Below, piece after piece: positions 43,076 through 50,493 of a DNA stretch of 64,000 bases. The notes under the pieces were generated by a model. That model worked only from the letters and a program-made list of their open reading frames with translations, was not told where the DNA came from and made no database searches. The DNA is from Flavobacterium sp. FEMGT703F (lineage in GTDB: Bacteria; Bacteroidota; Bacteroidia; Flavobacteriales; Flavobacteriaceae): positions 62,001-126,000 of the forward strand of contig PGCN01000018.1 of assembly GCA_002786385.1 (NCBI GenBank), written 5' to 3'. The position numbers and the translations under genes are program-made. Position 1 is the stretch's first letter; each line of letters starts with the position of its first letter.

Positions 43076-44842
43076 ATGAGAAAATTATACTCTTTTTCTA
43101 TGGCTATTGTATTGAGTGTCTTCTTTGGCAGTTGTAAATCTGAAGACAAAAAAGGCGACATCAATAACATTACCAAAACTTATTTTGAAGATAAGAATGC
43201 GTTGAATCCGTTAGACGCTACTCAAAACGGCCAAAATCAGTTCAACGACCAATTGGCTTTTGAAATGACCGATTCACATCGCAAAAAACAATCGGAGTTT
43301 TACAGCAAATACGAAAATCTACTGACTACAGTGGACAGTACTTCGCTTTCTGAGGAAGAAAAAAACAGCTATGATATCATGGCTTGGGAAATTGCCGTGG
43401 GCAAAGAAATACTCCAACAAAACGCCAATCTGATGCCGATGCATCAATTTTGGGGTACGCATTTGACCATGGGACAATATGCCAGTGCCGAAAGTGCGCA
43501 ACCTTTCAAAACGGAAAAAGACTATCAGAATTTCTTAAAAAGAATGGACGCTTACACCGTTTGGCTTGACTCAGCGATGGTATACATGAAAAAAGGTATC
43601 AAAGAAAAAGTGGTTCTCCCGAGAGTGCTAGCCGAAAAAATTGTACCGCAATTTCAGGATTTGCTCACACCAAAAGTAGAAGATCATTTATTTTACTCAA
43701 GCTGTAAAAAATTCCCGTCCGACTTTAGTCCGATGCAAAAAAACAAATTCGCCAAAGCCTATGCCACGCTAATCAACAAAAAACTCAATCCGCAATTCGA
43801 AAAGTTCATTGCGTTCATGAAAACGGAGTACATTCCGGCTTGCCGCACCACCAGCGGCATCGGCAGTATCAAAGGCGGAAACGATTTGTACAAAGTATAT
43901 GTAAAACAATGGACAACCACCAATAAAACACCGGAGGAAATCCATGAAATCGGATTAAAAGAAGTGGCGCGCATCAAGGCCGAAATGGAAAAAGTAAAGA
44001 CACAAGTAGGCTTTAAAGGCACTATTATTGAATTCTTTGACCATGTGCGAAACAAACCCGAATTAAAACCGTTCAAAAAACCGGAAGAAGTGATTGCCAA
44101 TTTTGAGCGCATCCACAAAATCATCAAGCCGAATGTAAACAAATTTTTCGCCTTGCAACCTAAAACGGCATTCCGCGTTAAACGCACCGAAGCATTCCGT
44201 GAAAAAACCGCTAGTGCCGAGTATTCTCAAGGTGCAGCAGACGGATCGAGACCGGGAACATTTTACGTACCGATTCCGGATGTAGCCAATTACAATTATT
44301 ACGGCGATGAAGATTTGTTCTTACACGAAGCCATTCCGGGCCATCATTTTCAAATTTCGCTCCAACAAGAAAACCAACAACTACCGGATTTTAGAAAGTT
44401 CAACTGGTTTGGCGCTTATGGTGAAGGTTGGGCTTTGTACACCGAAAGTTTAGGAAAAGAATTGGGCTTGTACAAAGATCCATACCAATATTTCGGTATG
44501 TTGGGTAACGAAATGCACCGCGCCATTCGCTTGGTCGTTGACACCGGATTGCACAGCAAAGGCTGGACACGCGAACAAGCCATTCAATATTCTTTAGAAA
44601 ACGAAGCAGAAAGCGAAGCCAGCATTATCGCCGAAATTGAGCGTTATATGGCAGTCCCAGGTCAAGCTTTATCGTACAAAATAGGACAATTGAAAATCAT
44701 GGAATTGCGTCATACTGCAGAGCAAAAAATGGGGAAAAACTTCGACATCAAAGTCTTCCACCAAAAAGTGTTAGAATCGGGCGTTATGCCGCTAGCGCTG
44801 TTGGAACAAAAAATCAACCGTTGGATTGCCACAGCAAAATAA
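43076..44842 (+). CDS. DUF885-family lipoprotein, putative metallopeptidase
   Basis: A 588-residue protein with a lipoprotein signal (VFFGSC, Cys about residue 20). The DUF885 body contains FLHEAIPGHHFQ (about 416-427), an HExxxxHH arrangement like zinc-peptidase sites, with a downstream Glu in GEGWALYTESLGKELG as a likely third ligand. The family is regarded as putative carboxypeptidase-like; the substrate is not known. The ATG at 43076 gives a proper lipoprotein start, whereas the TTG at 43028 would add 16 polar residues. A strong terminator follows. Confidence 0.87.
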   Translation: MRKLYSFSMAIVLSVFFGSCKSEDKKGDINNITKTYFEDKNALNPLDATQNGQNQFNDQLAFEMTDSHRKKQSEFYSKYENLLTTVDSTSLSEEEKNSYDIMAWEIAVGKEILQQNANLMPMHQFWGTHLTMGQYASAESAQPFKTEKDYQNFLKRMDAYTVWLDSAMVYMKKGIKEKVVLPRVLAEKIVPQFQDLLTPKVEDHLFYSSCKKFPSDFSPMQKNKFAKAYATLINKKLNPQFEKFIAFMKTEYIPACRTTSGIGSIKGGNDLYKVYVKQWTTTNKTPEEIHEIGLKEVARIKAEMEKVKTQVGFKGTIIEFFDHVRNKPELKPFKKPEEVIANFERIHKIIKPNVNKFFALQPKTAFRVKRTEAFREKTASAEYSQGAADGSRPGTFYVPIPDVANYNYYGDEDLFLHEAIPGHHFQISLQQENQQLPDFRKFNWFGAYGEGWALYTESLGKELGLYKDPYQYFGMLGNEMHRAIRLVVDTGLHSKGWTREQAIQYSLENEAESEASIIAEIERYMAVPGQALSYKIGQLKIMELRHTAEQKMGKNFDIKVFHQKVLESGVMPLALLEQKINRWIATAK

Positions 44843-44845
44843 ACT

Positions 44846-44874
44846 AAAAAGCCGCTCTAATGAGCGGCTTTTTT
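44846..44874. terminator. Bidirectional intrinsic terminator
   Basis: Perfect 12-bp stem AAAAAGCCGCTC / GAGCGGCTTTTT with TAAT loop between the convergent DUF885 gene and the coiled-coil protein gene. Confidence 0.9.
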
Positions 44875-45637
44875 AATTGCTGATGCTTTTCTCGAGATTA
44901 TTGAAATCAATGGTTTTTCCGTTCACATCAAAAAACTCGTAGGTGTATTTCAGTTTGCCTTCTATTTCTTCAATTTTGATGAACATTTGGTAAAAGCCTT
45001 GACTCCATTCTACTACCAAATGGTATTCGTAATCGCCTACTCCAAAACTACTAGGAAGATTACTAGTGTAAAGCAATTTTTTAGATTTCAGGTTGAGCGT
45101 CGGGATTTCGAAATTCTCGTATTCGCCCATTTCGTTGTCATCAATTTTCTTGCCTAAATAGTTGATACTGGCGTCGGCTTTGGATTTTTTCTTCTTCTCT
45201 TTGCCTTTATTGTAATCGTCTTTAATGGAAAAAATCACGTCTTTCATGGCGCTTTTTCCGGCATTGACTAAGGAAAAACGAATTTGATGGTGGTACATCA
45301 GTTTATGTACTTTTTTATTGCCTTCATCAACGGTAGCGCCTTCGCTCAAATCATTGTCAACAATTTCAACTATCGGAATGTTTTGTCCTGGTGCTAAGGT
45401 AAATACGTCAAACTTGTGGCTTTTTAACTTTTGTTCTGCTTCGTCTACAAACTTATCTTTTTCTACAATTTCGGCATTCAAAACCTCGATTTGCTTGATG
45501 GCCTCTTCCAATTGCTTTTGCTTTTCAGCCGACATCGAATTAGCATTGTTTCTGTATAATAAATAGCCGGATAAGGCCAATAACACAAAACCAACAATCG
45601 CCAAAACCACAGTTATCATAAGCTTTTTCCCTTTCAT
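44873..45637 (-). CDS. Membrane-anchored coiled-coil protein of unknown function
   Basis: A 254-residue protein: a basic start, one membrane helix (about residues 7-27, VVLAIVGFVLLALSGYLLY), then a heptad-rich coiled coil (about 34-75, EKQKQLEEAIKQIEVLNAEI) and a beta-rich C-terminal domain (about 80-254) with a Lys-rich loop (KGKEKKKKSKAD). The topology suggests that the C-terminal domain faces the periplasm. I do not recognise the family. It is monocistronic, with a 15-bp palindrome 50 nt upstream of its start. Confidence 0.65.
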   Translation of the reverse strand: MKGKKLMITVVLAIVGFVLLALSGYLLYRNNANSMSAEKQKQLEEAIKQIEVLNAEIVEKDKFVDEAEQKLKSHKFDVFTLAPGQNIPIVEIVDNDLSEGATVDEGNKKVHKLMYHHQIRFSLVNAGKSAMKDVIFSIKDDYNKGKEKKKKSKADASINYLGKKIDDNEMGEYENFEIPTLNLKSKKLLYTSNLPSSFGVGDYEYHLVVEWSQGFYQMFIKIEEIEGKLKYTYEFFDVNGKTIDFNNLEKSISN

Positions 45638-45686
45638 TAGACTAAAAGATTTACATCAAAATACCATTGACGCTGTAAAAATAATC

Positions 45687-45701
45687 CAATTTTCAAAATT
45701 G
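45687..45701. promoter_or_regulatory. Palindrome upstream of the coiled-coil protein gene
   Basis: CAATTTT-C-AAAATTG, a perfect 7-bp inverted repeat around one base. Possible operator; AT-rich palindromes of this size also arise by chance in such DNA. Confidence 0.3.
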
Positions 45702-45752
45702 AACCGTTTCATAAACAACAAACTGTAAACATATTATTAACCAAATAGGCAT

Positions 45753-45783
45753 AAAAAAAGCCCTAACCTTTGTTAGAGCTTTT
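45753..45783 (-). terminator. Hairpin terminator after the tRNA remnant
   Basis: Stem AAAGCCCTAAC / GTTAGAGCTTT with one mismatch and CTTT loop, giving a T-run on the reverse strand. It follows the degenerate tRNA fragment. Confidence 0.7.
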
Positions 45784-45786
45784 GTT

Positions 45787-45826
45787 GTGCGGGTAATAGC
45801 CCCGAAGTATCGGGGGAACCTACACA
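45787..45826 (-). pseudogene. Degenerate 3' fragment of a tRNA-Leu gene with palindrome in the T-loop
   Basis: Read on the plus strand, GTGCGGGTAATAG and GAACCTACAC are identical to the acceptor/T-arm end of the intact tRNA-Leu 75 bp away. Between them the 5-nt GACTC of the intact gene is replaced by a 16-nt palindromic block, CCCCGA-AGTA-TCGGGG. The rest of the tRNA (anticodon, D-arm, 5' end) is absent. It can not fold into a functional tRNA. It has its own terminator-like hairpin, just as the intact copy does. Confidence 0.75.
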
Positions 45827-45828
45827 CC

Positions 45829-45861
45829 AAAAAAAAGTCCAAACTTTCGTTTGGACTTTTT
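45829..45861 (-). terminator. Terminator of tRNA-Leu
   Basis: Perfect stem AGTCCAAAC / GTTTGGACT with TTTC loop and flanking A- and T-runs, directly after the tRNA 3' end on the reverse strand. Confidence 0.85.
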
Positions 45862-45862
45862 G

Positions 45863-45944
45863 TGCGGGTAATAGGACTCGAACCTACACGCCTTGCGGCA
45901 CCAGATCCTAAGTCTGGCACGTCTACCAATTTCGCCATACCCGC
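45863..45944 (-). tRNA. tRNA-Leu (anticodon UAG)
   Basis: Full cloverleaf on the reverse strand: acceptor GCGGGTA pairs with TACCCGC; anticodon stem CCAGA/TCTGG encloses loop CTTAGGA with anticodon TAG; a long variable arm (TGCCGCAAGGCGT region) marks the leucine class; T-arm GTAGG-TTCGAGT-CCTAT. Discriminator base is A and CCA is not encoded. It reads CUA and related leucine codons. Confidence 0.96.
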
Positions 45945-46024
45945 TAAAATTGTGAGTGCAAATATAAAGATAATTATTAATTACGAATTATGAATTGTGA
46001 ATTTTTTTAAATGCCTTTTTTCAG

Positions 46025-46032
46025 TAAATTTG
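46025..46032 (+). promoter_or_regulatory. Candidate -7 box for the dipeptidase gene
   Basis: TAAATTTG, exact TAnnTTTG match, 24 nt before the ATG at 46056 and downstream of the alternative ATG at 46011, so it favours the later start. Confidence 0.5.
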
Positions 46033-46055
46033 AATACTACAATTTAATTTCAAAA

Positions 46056-47444
46056 ATGGATAATATTAAACACTACGTTCAGCAAAACAAAGAACGTTTT
46101 ATTGAAGAACTCATTGAACTTTTAAAAATTCCTTCCGTAAGTGCCGACAGTGCTTACTCTCAGGATGTTATCAATACGGCAGAAGCAGTAAAAGCCAGCT
46201 TGGAAAAAGCCGGCTGCCAATTGGTGGAAATTTGCGAAACGCCGGGTTATCCCATTGTTTTCGGAGAACACATCATCGACGCAACTTTACCAACAGTTTT
46301 GGTGTATGGTCATTACGATGTACAACCGCCGGATCCTATGGAATTATGGACATCACCTCCGTTTGAACCGGTCATCAAAACCACTGAAATTCACCCCGAC
46401 GGCGCCATTTTTGCCCGTGGTGCTTGCGACGACAAAGGCCAAATGTACATGCACGTCAAAGCTTTCGAATATATGATTGCTAACAATTGTTTGCCGTGCA
46501 ACGTGAAATTCATGATTGAAGGTGAAGAGGAAGTCGGCTCCAAAAGTTTAGGCTGGTTCGTAGAAAGAAACCAAGAAAAATTAAGCTGCGACGTCATTTT
46601 AATTTCCGATACCGGAATGATTTCCAACCAACAACCTTCCATCACCACCGGTTTACGCGGTTTGAGTTATGTGGAAGTGGAAGTGACCGGACCAAACAGA
46701 GATTTACACTCAGGCTTGTACGGTGGCGCTGTGGCTAACCCGATTAACGTGTTGACTAAAATGATTGCATCCTTACACGACGAAAACAATCACATTACCA
46801 TACCGGGTTTTTATGATAAAGTGGAAGAATTATCTGCTGCTGAAAGAGCGGAAATGGCCAAACGTCCGTACAGTGAAGAAGCCTACAAAAACGCTTTAGA
46901 TATCGCAGATGTATACGGAGAAAGCGGTTACAGCACCAACGAAAGAAATTCCATTCGCCCTACTTTAGACGTGAATGGTATTTGGGGCGGCTATACCGGT
47001 GAAGGTGCTAAAACGGTCATTGCCAGTAAAGCCTATGCCAAAATTTCGATGCGTTTGGTACCCAACCAAGACTGGGAGGAAATCACCGAATTGTTCCAAA
47101 AGCACTTTGAAAGCATTGCGCCTAAAGCCGTAAAAGTGAAGGTAACACCACACCACGGCGGTCAAGGTTATGTTACGCCTATCGACAGCATTGGCTATCA
47201 AGCGGCCAACAAAGCGTACACGGAAACCTTCGGCGTTCCGGCCATACCGGTGCGTTCCGGTGGTAGTATTCCAATTGTGGCCTTGTTTGAAAAAGAACTG
47301 AAATCAAAAACCATCTTGATGGGCTTTGGTTTGGATTCCGACGCGATTCACTCACCTAACGAGCATTTCGGCATTTTTAATTACTTAAAAGGCATTGAGA
47401 CGATACCATTGTTTTATAAATATTTTGTGGAGCTGAGTAAATAG
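46056..47444 (+). CDS. M20-family dipeptidase
   Basis: A 462-residue cytoplasmic zinc peptidase. Metal and catalytic motifs in order: YGHYDVQPPDP (His ligand, Asp), ACDDKGQ (bridging Asp), EGEEEVGS (catalytic and ligand Glu), DTGM (Asp ligand), DLHSGLYGG (dimerisation-domain His) and IHSPNEH (last His ligand). These fit M20 dipeptidases active on short peptides. The frame also has an ATG at 46011, but a promoter-like box between the two and the normal family N-terminus favour 46056. Followed by a terminator. Confidence 0.92.
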   Translation: MDNIKHYVQQNKERFIEELIELLKIPSVSADSAYSQDVINTAEAVKASLEKAGCQLVEICETPGYPIVFGEHIIDATLPTVLVYGHYDVQPPDPMELWTSPPFEPVIKTTEIHPDGAIFARGACDDKGQMYMHVKAFEYMIANNCLPCNVKFMIEGEEEVGSKSLGWFVERNQEKLSCDVILISDTGMISNQQPSITTGLRGLSYVEVEVTGPNRDLHSGLYGGAVANPINVLTKMIASLHDENNHITIPGFYDKVEELSAAERAEMAKRPYSEEAYKNALDIADVYGESGYSTNERNSIRPTLDVNGIWGGYTGEGAKTVIASKAYAKISMRLVPNQDWEEITELFQKHFESIAPKAVKVKVTPHHGGQGYVTPIDSIGYQAANKAYTETFGVPAIPVRSGGSIPIVALFEKELKSKTILMGFGLDSDAIHSPNEHFGIFNYLKGIETIPLFYKYFVELSK

Positions 47445-47468
47445 TCATCCTCACCTACAACAATCTCT

Positions 47469-47505
47469 AATCCGTTTATTCATATTTGAGTAAACGGATT
47501 TTTCT
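47469..47505 (+). terminator. Terminator after the dipeptidase gene
   Basis: Perfect 10-bp stem AATCCGTTTA / TAAACGGATT with 12-nt loop, followed by TTTCTTTT. Confidence 0.8.
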
Positions 47506-47507
47506 TT

Positions 47508-47634
47508 TGGGTGTTCCCTTGTTGCCCAACGTTTAATGTTCAAAACAACCACTTCATAGCAACAAGGTCGGGCTTTCCGCACTCGCTTCCCGAAAAACCG
47601 GGAGAGCTCAAACAATGCTGCAATCCCTAACGCA
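47508..47634. repeat. Intergenic palindromic repeat element
   Basis: Contains a 9-bp inverted repeat CCTTGTTGC (47517-47525) / GCAACAAGG (47559-47567), then GTCGGGCTTTCCGC, a second hairpin TCCCG / CGGGA (47588-47592, 47599-47603) and ends CAATCCCTAACGC. From memory, GTCGGGCTTTCCGC and ATCCCTAACGC recur as a pair at the ends of intergenic repeats in Flavobacteriia. No ORF of note is present in the 292-bp gap. Confidence 0.6.
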
Positions 47635-47671
47635 AACCTAGCTTACACAGACCAAAAATGTTAAAATTTAC

Positions 47672-47687
47672 TTCTACAGTTGTAGAA
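47672..47687. promoter_or_regulatory. BlaI-type operator 1, containing the -33 box
   Basis: TTCTACA-GT-TGTAGAA: 7-bp arms around 2 nt, matching the TACAnnTGTA core of BlaI/MecI operators. The promoter -33 TTG (47680-47682) lies inside it. Confidence 0.8.
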
Positions 47688-47709
47688 ATAAAATATTATT
47701 CTACATTTG
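47680..47709 (+). promoter_or_regulatory. Promoter of the blaI-like operon
   Basis: TTG (47680-47682), 19-nt spacer, TACATTTG (47702-47709): an exact fit to the Bacteroidota -33/-7 promoter consensus, ending 27 nt before the blaI-like ATG. Confidence 0.75.
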
Positions 47710-47713
47710 TAGA
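47700..47713. promoter_or_regulatory. BlaI-type operator 2, containing the -7 box
   Basis: TCTACA-TT-TGTAGA: 6-bp arms around 2 nt, second copy of the BlaI-type palindrome. It encloses the -7 box TACATTTG. Confidence 0.8.
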
Positions 47714-47736
47714 GTTAATTCTAAATCCATAGAACA

Positions 47737-48108
47737 ATGCAACTCTCCAATGCCGAAGAACAATTGATGGAACATTTATGGAAACTGGACAAAGCGTTCA
47801 TGAAAGATTTACTCGAAGCGTATCCGGAGCCAAAACCCGCCACAACCACAGTCGCCACACTTTTAAAAAGAATGATTGATAAAAACTTTGTGGCTTATAC
47901 CGAATTCGGGAACTCACGAGAATATTATCCTTTGGTTAAAAAGTCTGATTACTTTTCAAAACACGTTAACGGATTGATCAAAAACTTCTTTAACAACTCG
48001 GCTTCCCAATTTGCTTCCTTTTTTACTACCGAAACCAATTTATCGGAAAAAGAACTGGAAGACTTAAAGAAAATCATCGATGTCCAACTTCAAAAAAAGA
48101 AAAAATGA
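47737..48108 (+). CDS. BlaI/MecI/CopY-family transcriptional repressor
   Basis: A 123-residue winged-helix repressor. The N-terminal DNA-binding domain (LSNAEEQLMEHLWKLDKAFM, KPATTTVATLLKRMIDKNFV) is typical of BlaI/MecI, followed by a helical dimerisation tail (about 80-123). Such repressors are inactivated by proteolysis triggered by a partner M56 membrane peptidase, which is the next gene (4-nt overlap, ATGA). Two matching palindromes over its own promoter indicate autoregulation. No beta-lactamase gene is nearby, so antibiotic resistance is not implied. Confidence 0.93.
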   Translation: MQLSNAEEQLMEHLWKLDKAFMKDLLEAYPEPKPATTTVATLLKRMIDKNFVAYTEFGNSREYYPLVKKSDYFSKHVNGLIKNFFNNSASQFASFFTTETNLSEKELEDLKKIIDVQLQKKKK

Positions 48109-49943
48109 CCGACTTTCTAATCAAATCAACCGTCAGTTTACTGGTCTTTCTTGTCTTTTATCACTGGGTTTTGGAAAGAGAAAAAACACACCTATTCAAT
48201 CGGTTTTACTTATTGTTAGCGATAGTCATTTCGCTTGCAATTCCCTTTTTAAGCTTTGAAATCATTGAAGAAGTTCCGGTTACAACAATCACCGAACCTG
48301 AATTTGTGCCGATTCCGTTTTCTAACGAAAATATTGCAGTTGTGGAAACTATTGATTACACCTCAATAGCTGTATGGAGTTTGTATGGCATAATAACACT
48401 CTTATTAAGCATTCGTTTCGGAAAAAATATTTGGAAATTAATATCAAAATCGGACTCAAATCCAACGGTGAAATACAAAAATGCCACCTTGGTTTTGGTG
48501 GATGAAAAAACACTGCCGCATACCTTTCTGAATAACATCTTCATCAATTTCGACGATTACAACCAAAGAAATATAGAAGACGAATTGTACACTCACGAAC
48601 TCGTTCACGTTACTCAAAAACACACTTTGGACATCTTGTTCATCGAGTTGCTGATAACCCTCTTTTGGTTCAACCCGCTCTTGTATCTCTATAAAAAGGC
48701 AATCCAACTCAACCACGAATTTCTTGCCGACGAAAAAGTAGTGCAAGCTTACAATGATATTCCGTTTTACCAAATATTACTGTTGCAAAAAAGCAATGGA
48801 AATCCAACCATCAACTTAGCCAGCAACTTGAACTATGCCGTAACCAAAAAAAGATTACTTATGATGACCAAAAAATCTTCAAAAAGAGCAGCCTTTTTCA
48901 AAAAAACGTTGCTCTTACCGGTACTTTCCGGATTAATTTACACTTGTTGTGTGACGATAGTAGCGCAGGAAAAAATCATACAAGTTTCGGCTTTGCCAAC
49001 AGAAAAAAGCACACCAGAAGATCAAATTAGAGACCGTTATTATGCTAAGGTGCGAATCATCATAAAAGATGTCAGAACTAATACTGTCATCAATAAGATG
49101 TACGAGGAATTAACATTGGCAGAAAAAAGAAGCTACTTAAATTGGGTTCCGGACATGATTATTGCTAGAGAGATTCCTGCTCCTTTGTTTGAAAAAATGA
49201 AAAGTAAAAACATGGCCGTTTGGATTAACGGGAAAGCCAGTAGCAAAGAACAAATTCAAAAATACAAGAGAACCGATTTCTCTCATTACACCTATAGCTT
49301 TGTTCATAAAAACGCCCGAACAAAACGTTTCCCTCAAGAATACCAATACACCTTGTATACCACAAAATATTTTGAAGAAAACCTAAAAAACAGCCATTTG
49401 CATTTTAGCAATGACACGTTAAAAATGGTGGTAGCCGACTGGAAAAAAACCAAAATCAATCAAGCCATTAGCCAAAACACCAAAGCCGATACTTTAGTTT
49501 GGTACACCAAAGGTAAAACCGAATACAATTTAGAGATAAAAAAATCAGAAGAGAAGCATCAAAACTTAAGCAAACCAAAGCCTACATATTGTCCGGACAC
49601 CATTCAAACCCAAAATAACGGTGATTTAAAAACGCTATCCGAAGTAACTGAAAAACCGGAGTTCGAATCGGGTTTAGAAGCTTTCTACAAATACATCGGC
49701 ACCCACTATAAAATACCGGAAGAAGTAACCAAAAACAAACTGAAAGGAAGGGTTTTTGCGAGTTTCATAATAGAAAAAGACGGCACTTTATCCAATATCA
49801 AAATCCTGCGCGACATGGGTTACGGTACCGGAGAAGAAGCGAAAAGAGTGTTAGAAAATTCACCAAAATGGCTGCCGGGAAAAATTGACGGAAAACCGGT
49901 AAGAACAATGTACAGTTTACCAATTGCCATAAAATCAGAGTAA
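48105..49943 (+). CDS. M56 (BlaR1-like) membrane metallopeptidase with TonB C-terminal domain
   Basis: A 612-residue membrane protein. The N-terminal 300 residues have about four hydrophobic segments and the M56 zinc site THELVHVTQKHTLD (HELVH about 165-169) with a downstream Glu in NHEFLADEKV. A membrane helix at about 265-290 leads to an extracytoplasmic region, and the last 100 residues are a TonB C-terminal domain (VFASFIIEKDGTLSNIKILR). The classic BlaR1 penicillin-binding sensor domain is absent. It presumably cleaves, or triggers cleavage of, the BlaI-like repressor encoded upstream. Signal sensed is unknown. Confidence 0.9.
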   Translation: MTDFLIKSTVSLLVFLVFYHWVLEREKTHLFNRFYLLLAIVISLAIPFLSFEIIEEVPVTTITEPEFVPIPFSNENIAVVETIDYTSIAVWSLYGIITLLLSIRFGKNIWKLISKSDSNPTVKYKNATLVLVDEKTLPHTFLNNIFINFDDYNQRNIEDELYTHELVHVTQKHTLDILFIELLITLFWFNPLLYLYKKAIQLNHEFLADEKVVQAYNDIPFYQILLLQKSNGNPTINLASNLNYAVTKKRLLMMTKKSSKRAAFFKKTLLLPVLSGLIYTCCVTIVAQEKIIQVSALPTEKSTPEDQIRDRYYAKVRIIIKDVRTNTVINKMYEELTLAEKRSYLNWVPDMIIAREIPAPLFEKMKSKNMAVWINGKASSKEQIQKYKRTDFSHYTYSFVHKNARTKRFPQEYQYTLYTTKYFEENLKNSHLHFSNDTLKMVVADWKKTKINQAISQNTKADTLVWYTKGKTEYNLEIKKSEEKHQNLSKPKPTYCPDTIQTQNNGDLKTLSEVTEKPEFESGLEAFYKYIGTHYKIPEEVTKNKLKGRVFASFIIEKDGTLSNIKILRDMGYGTGEEAKRVLENSPKWLPGKIDGKPVRTMYSLPIAIKSE

Positions 49944-50375
49944 ATGAATTTCAGATTGCTTTTTTTCGCGTTACTACTTTTATTGATTTACAGTTGCAAA
50001 ACCAATCAAACCATCAACCATCACCGGGAAGGCAAATGGGTTTATAAGGACACGGTGAACGGTATACTGCTAAAATCAAAAGGACGCTATAAAAAGAGTA
50101 TAGAAATTAAAACTTGGCGATATTTTGAAAACCGAAAACTGGTTAAAAAAGAGCAGTACAAAGACAGCATTTGTAACATCACCACTTTTGATCACAAAGG
50201 CAGAATAACGGCCAAAGGCCAATCTATGATGGTGGAAGAAGCCGATGGTACGCACTGGTACATCATTGGAAAATGGATTTTTTACAACGCTAAAGGTCAA
50301 GCCATTGGGGTAAAGAAATACCAAAAAGGAGAACTCATTTCAGAAACCTCAATCGAACCCAGCCCGCAACCTTAA
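49944..50375 (+). CDS. Small MORN/YwqK-like lipoprotein
   Basis: A 143-residue lipoprotein (lipobox LLIYSC, Cys about residue 18). The mature part is strand-rich with repeated HxREGKWVYKD, KGRYK, WRYFENRKLVKKEQY and GKWIFYNAKGQAIGVKKY units, as in MORN-like YwqK-type repeats. Its ATG directly follows the stop of the M56 gene, so it is the third member of the repressor-peptidase operon. A role as an envelope sensor or effector of that system is possible but unproven. The terminator hairpin overlaps its stop codon. Confidence 0.75.
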   Translation: MNFRLLFFALLLLLIYSCKTNQTINHHREGKWVYKDTVNGILLKSKGRYKKSIEIKTWRYFENRKLVKKEQYKDSICNITTFDHKGRITAKGQSMMVEEADGTHWYIIGKWIFYNAKGQAIGVKKYQKGELISETSIEPSPQP

Positions 50376-50387
50376 GCGGGTTTTTTT
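50363..50387 (+). terminator. Terminator overlapping the lipoprotein stop codon
   Basis: CCCGC / GCGGG stem with 8-nt loop that includes the TAA stop at 50373-50375, followed by seven T. Confidence 0.75.
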
Positions 50388-50429
50388 GTTAAAAATCAAC
50401 ACCTTACAATAAACCCAAGCTTTTGGCGT

Positions 50430-50437
50430 TATATTTG
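50430..50437 (+). promoter_or_regulatory. Candidate -7 box for the DUF4407 gene
   Basis: TATATTTG, exact TAnnTTTG match, 56 nt before the ATG at 50494. Confidence 0.5.
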
Positions 50438-50493
50438 TATAATCATCAATCATCACAATCATCCGGACCCGTTTCGGACTTAAATCAATCATC

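Noticed and set aside
45693..45938. Reverse-strand 81-codon frame reading through tRNA-Leu
   Set aside because: It is the translation of the tRNA gene and its flanks, a frequent false gene in automated annotation.
47737..49943. Beta-lactam resistance system (blaI-blaR1)
   Set aside because: The peptidase lacks the penicillin-binding sensor domain and there is no beta-lactamase or mecA gene nearby.
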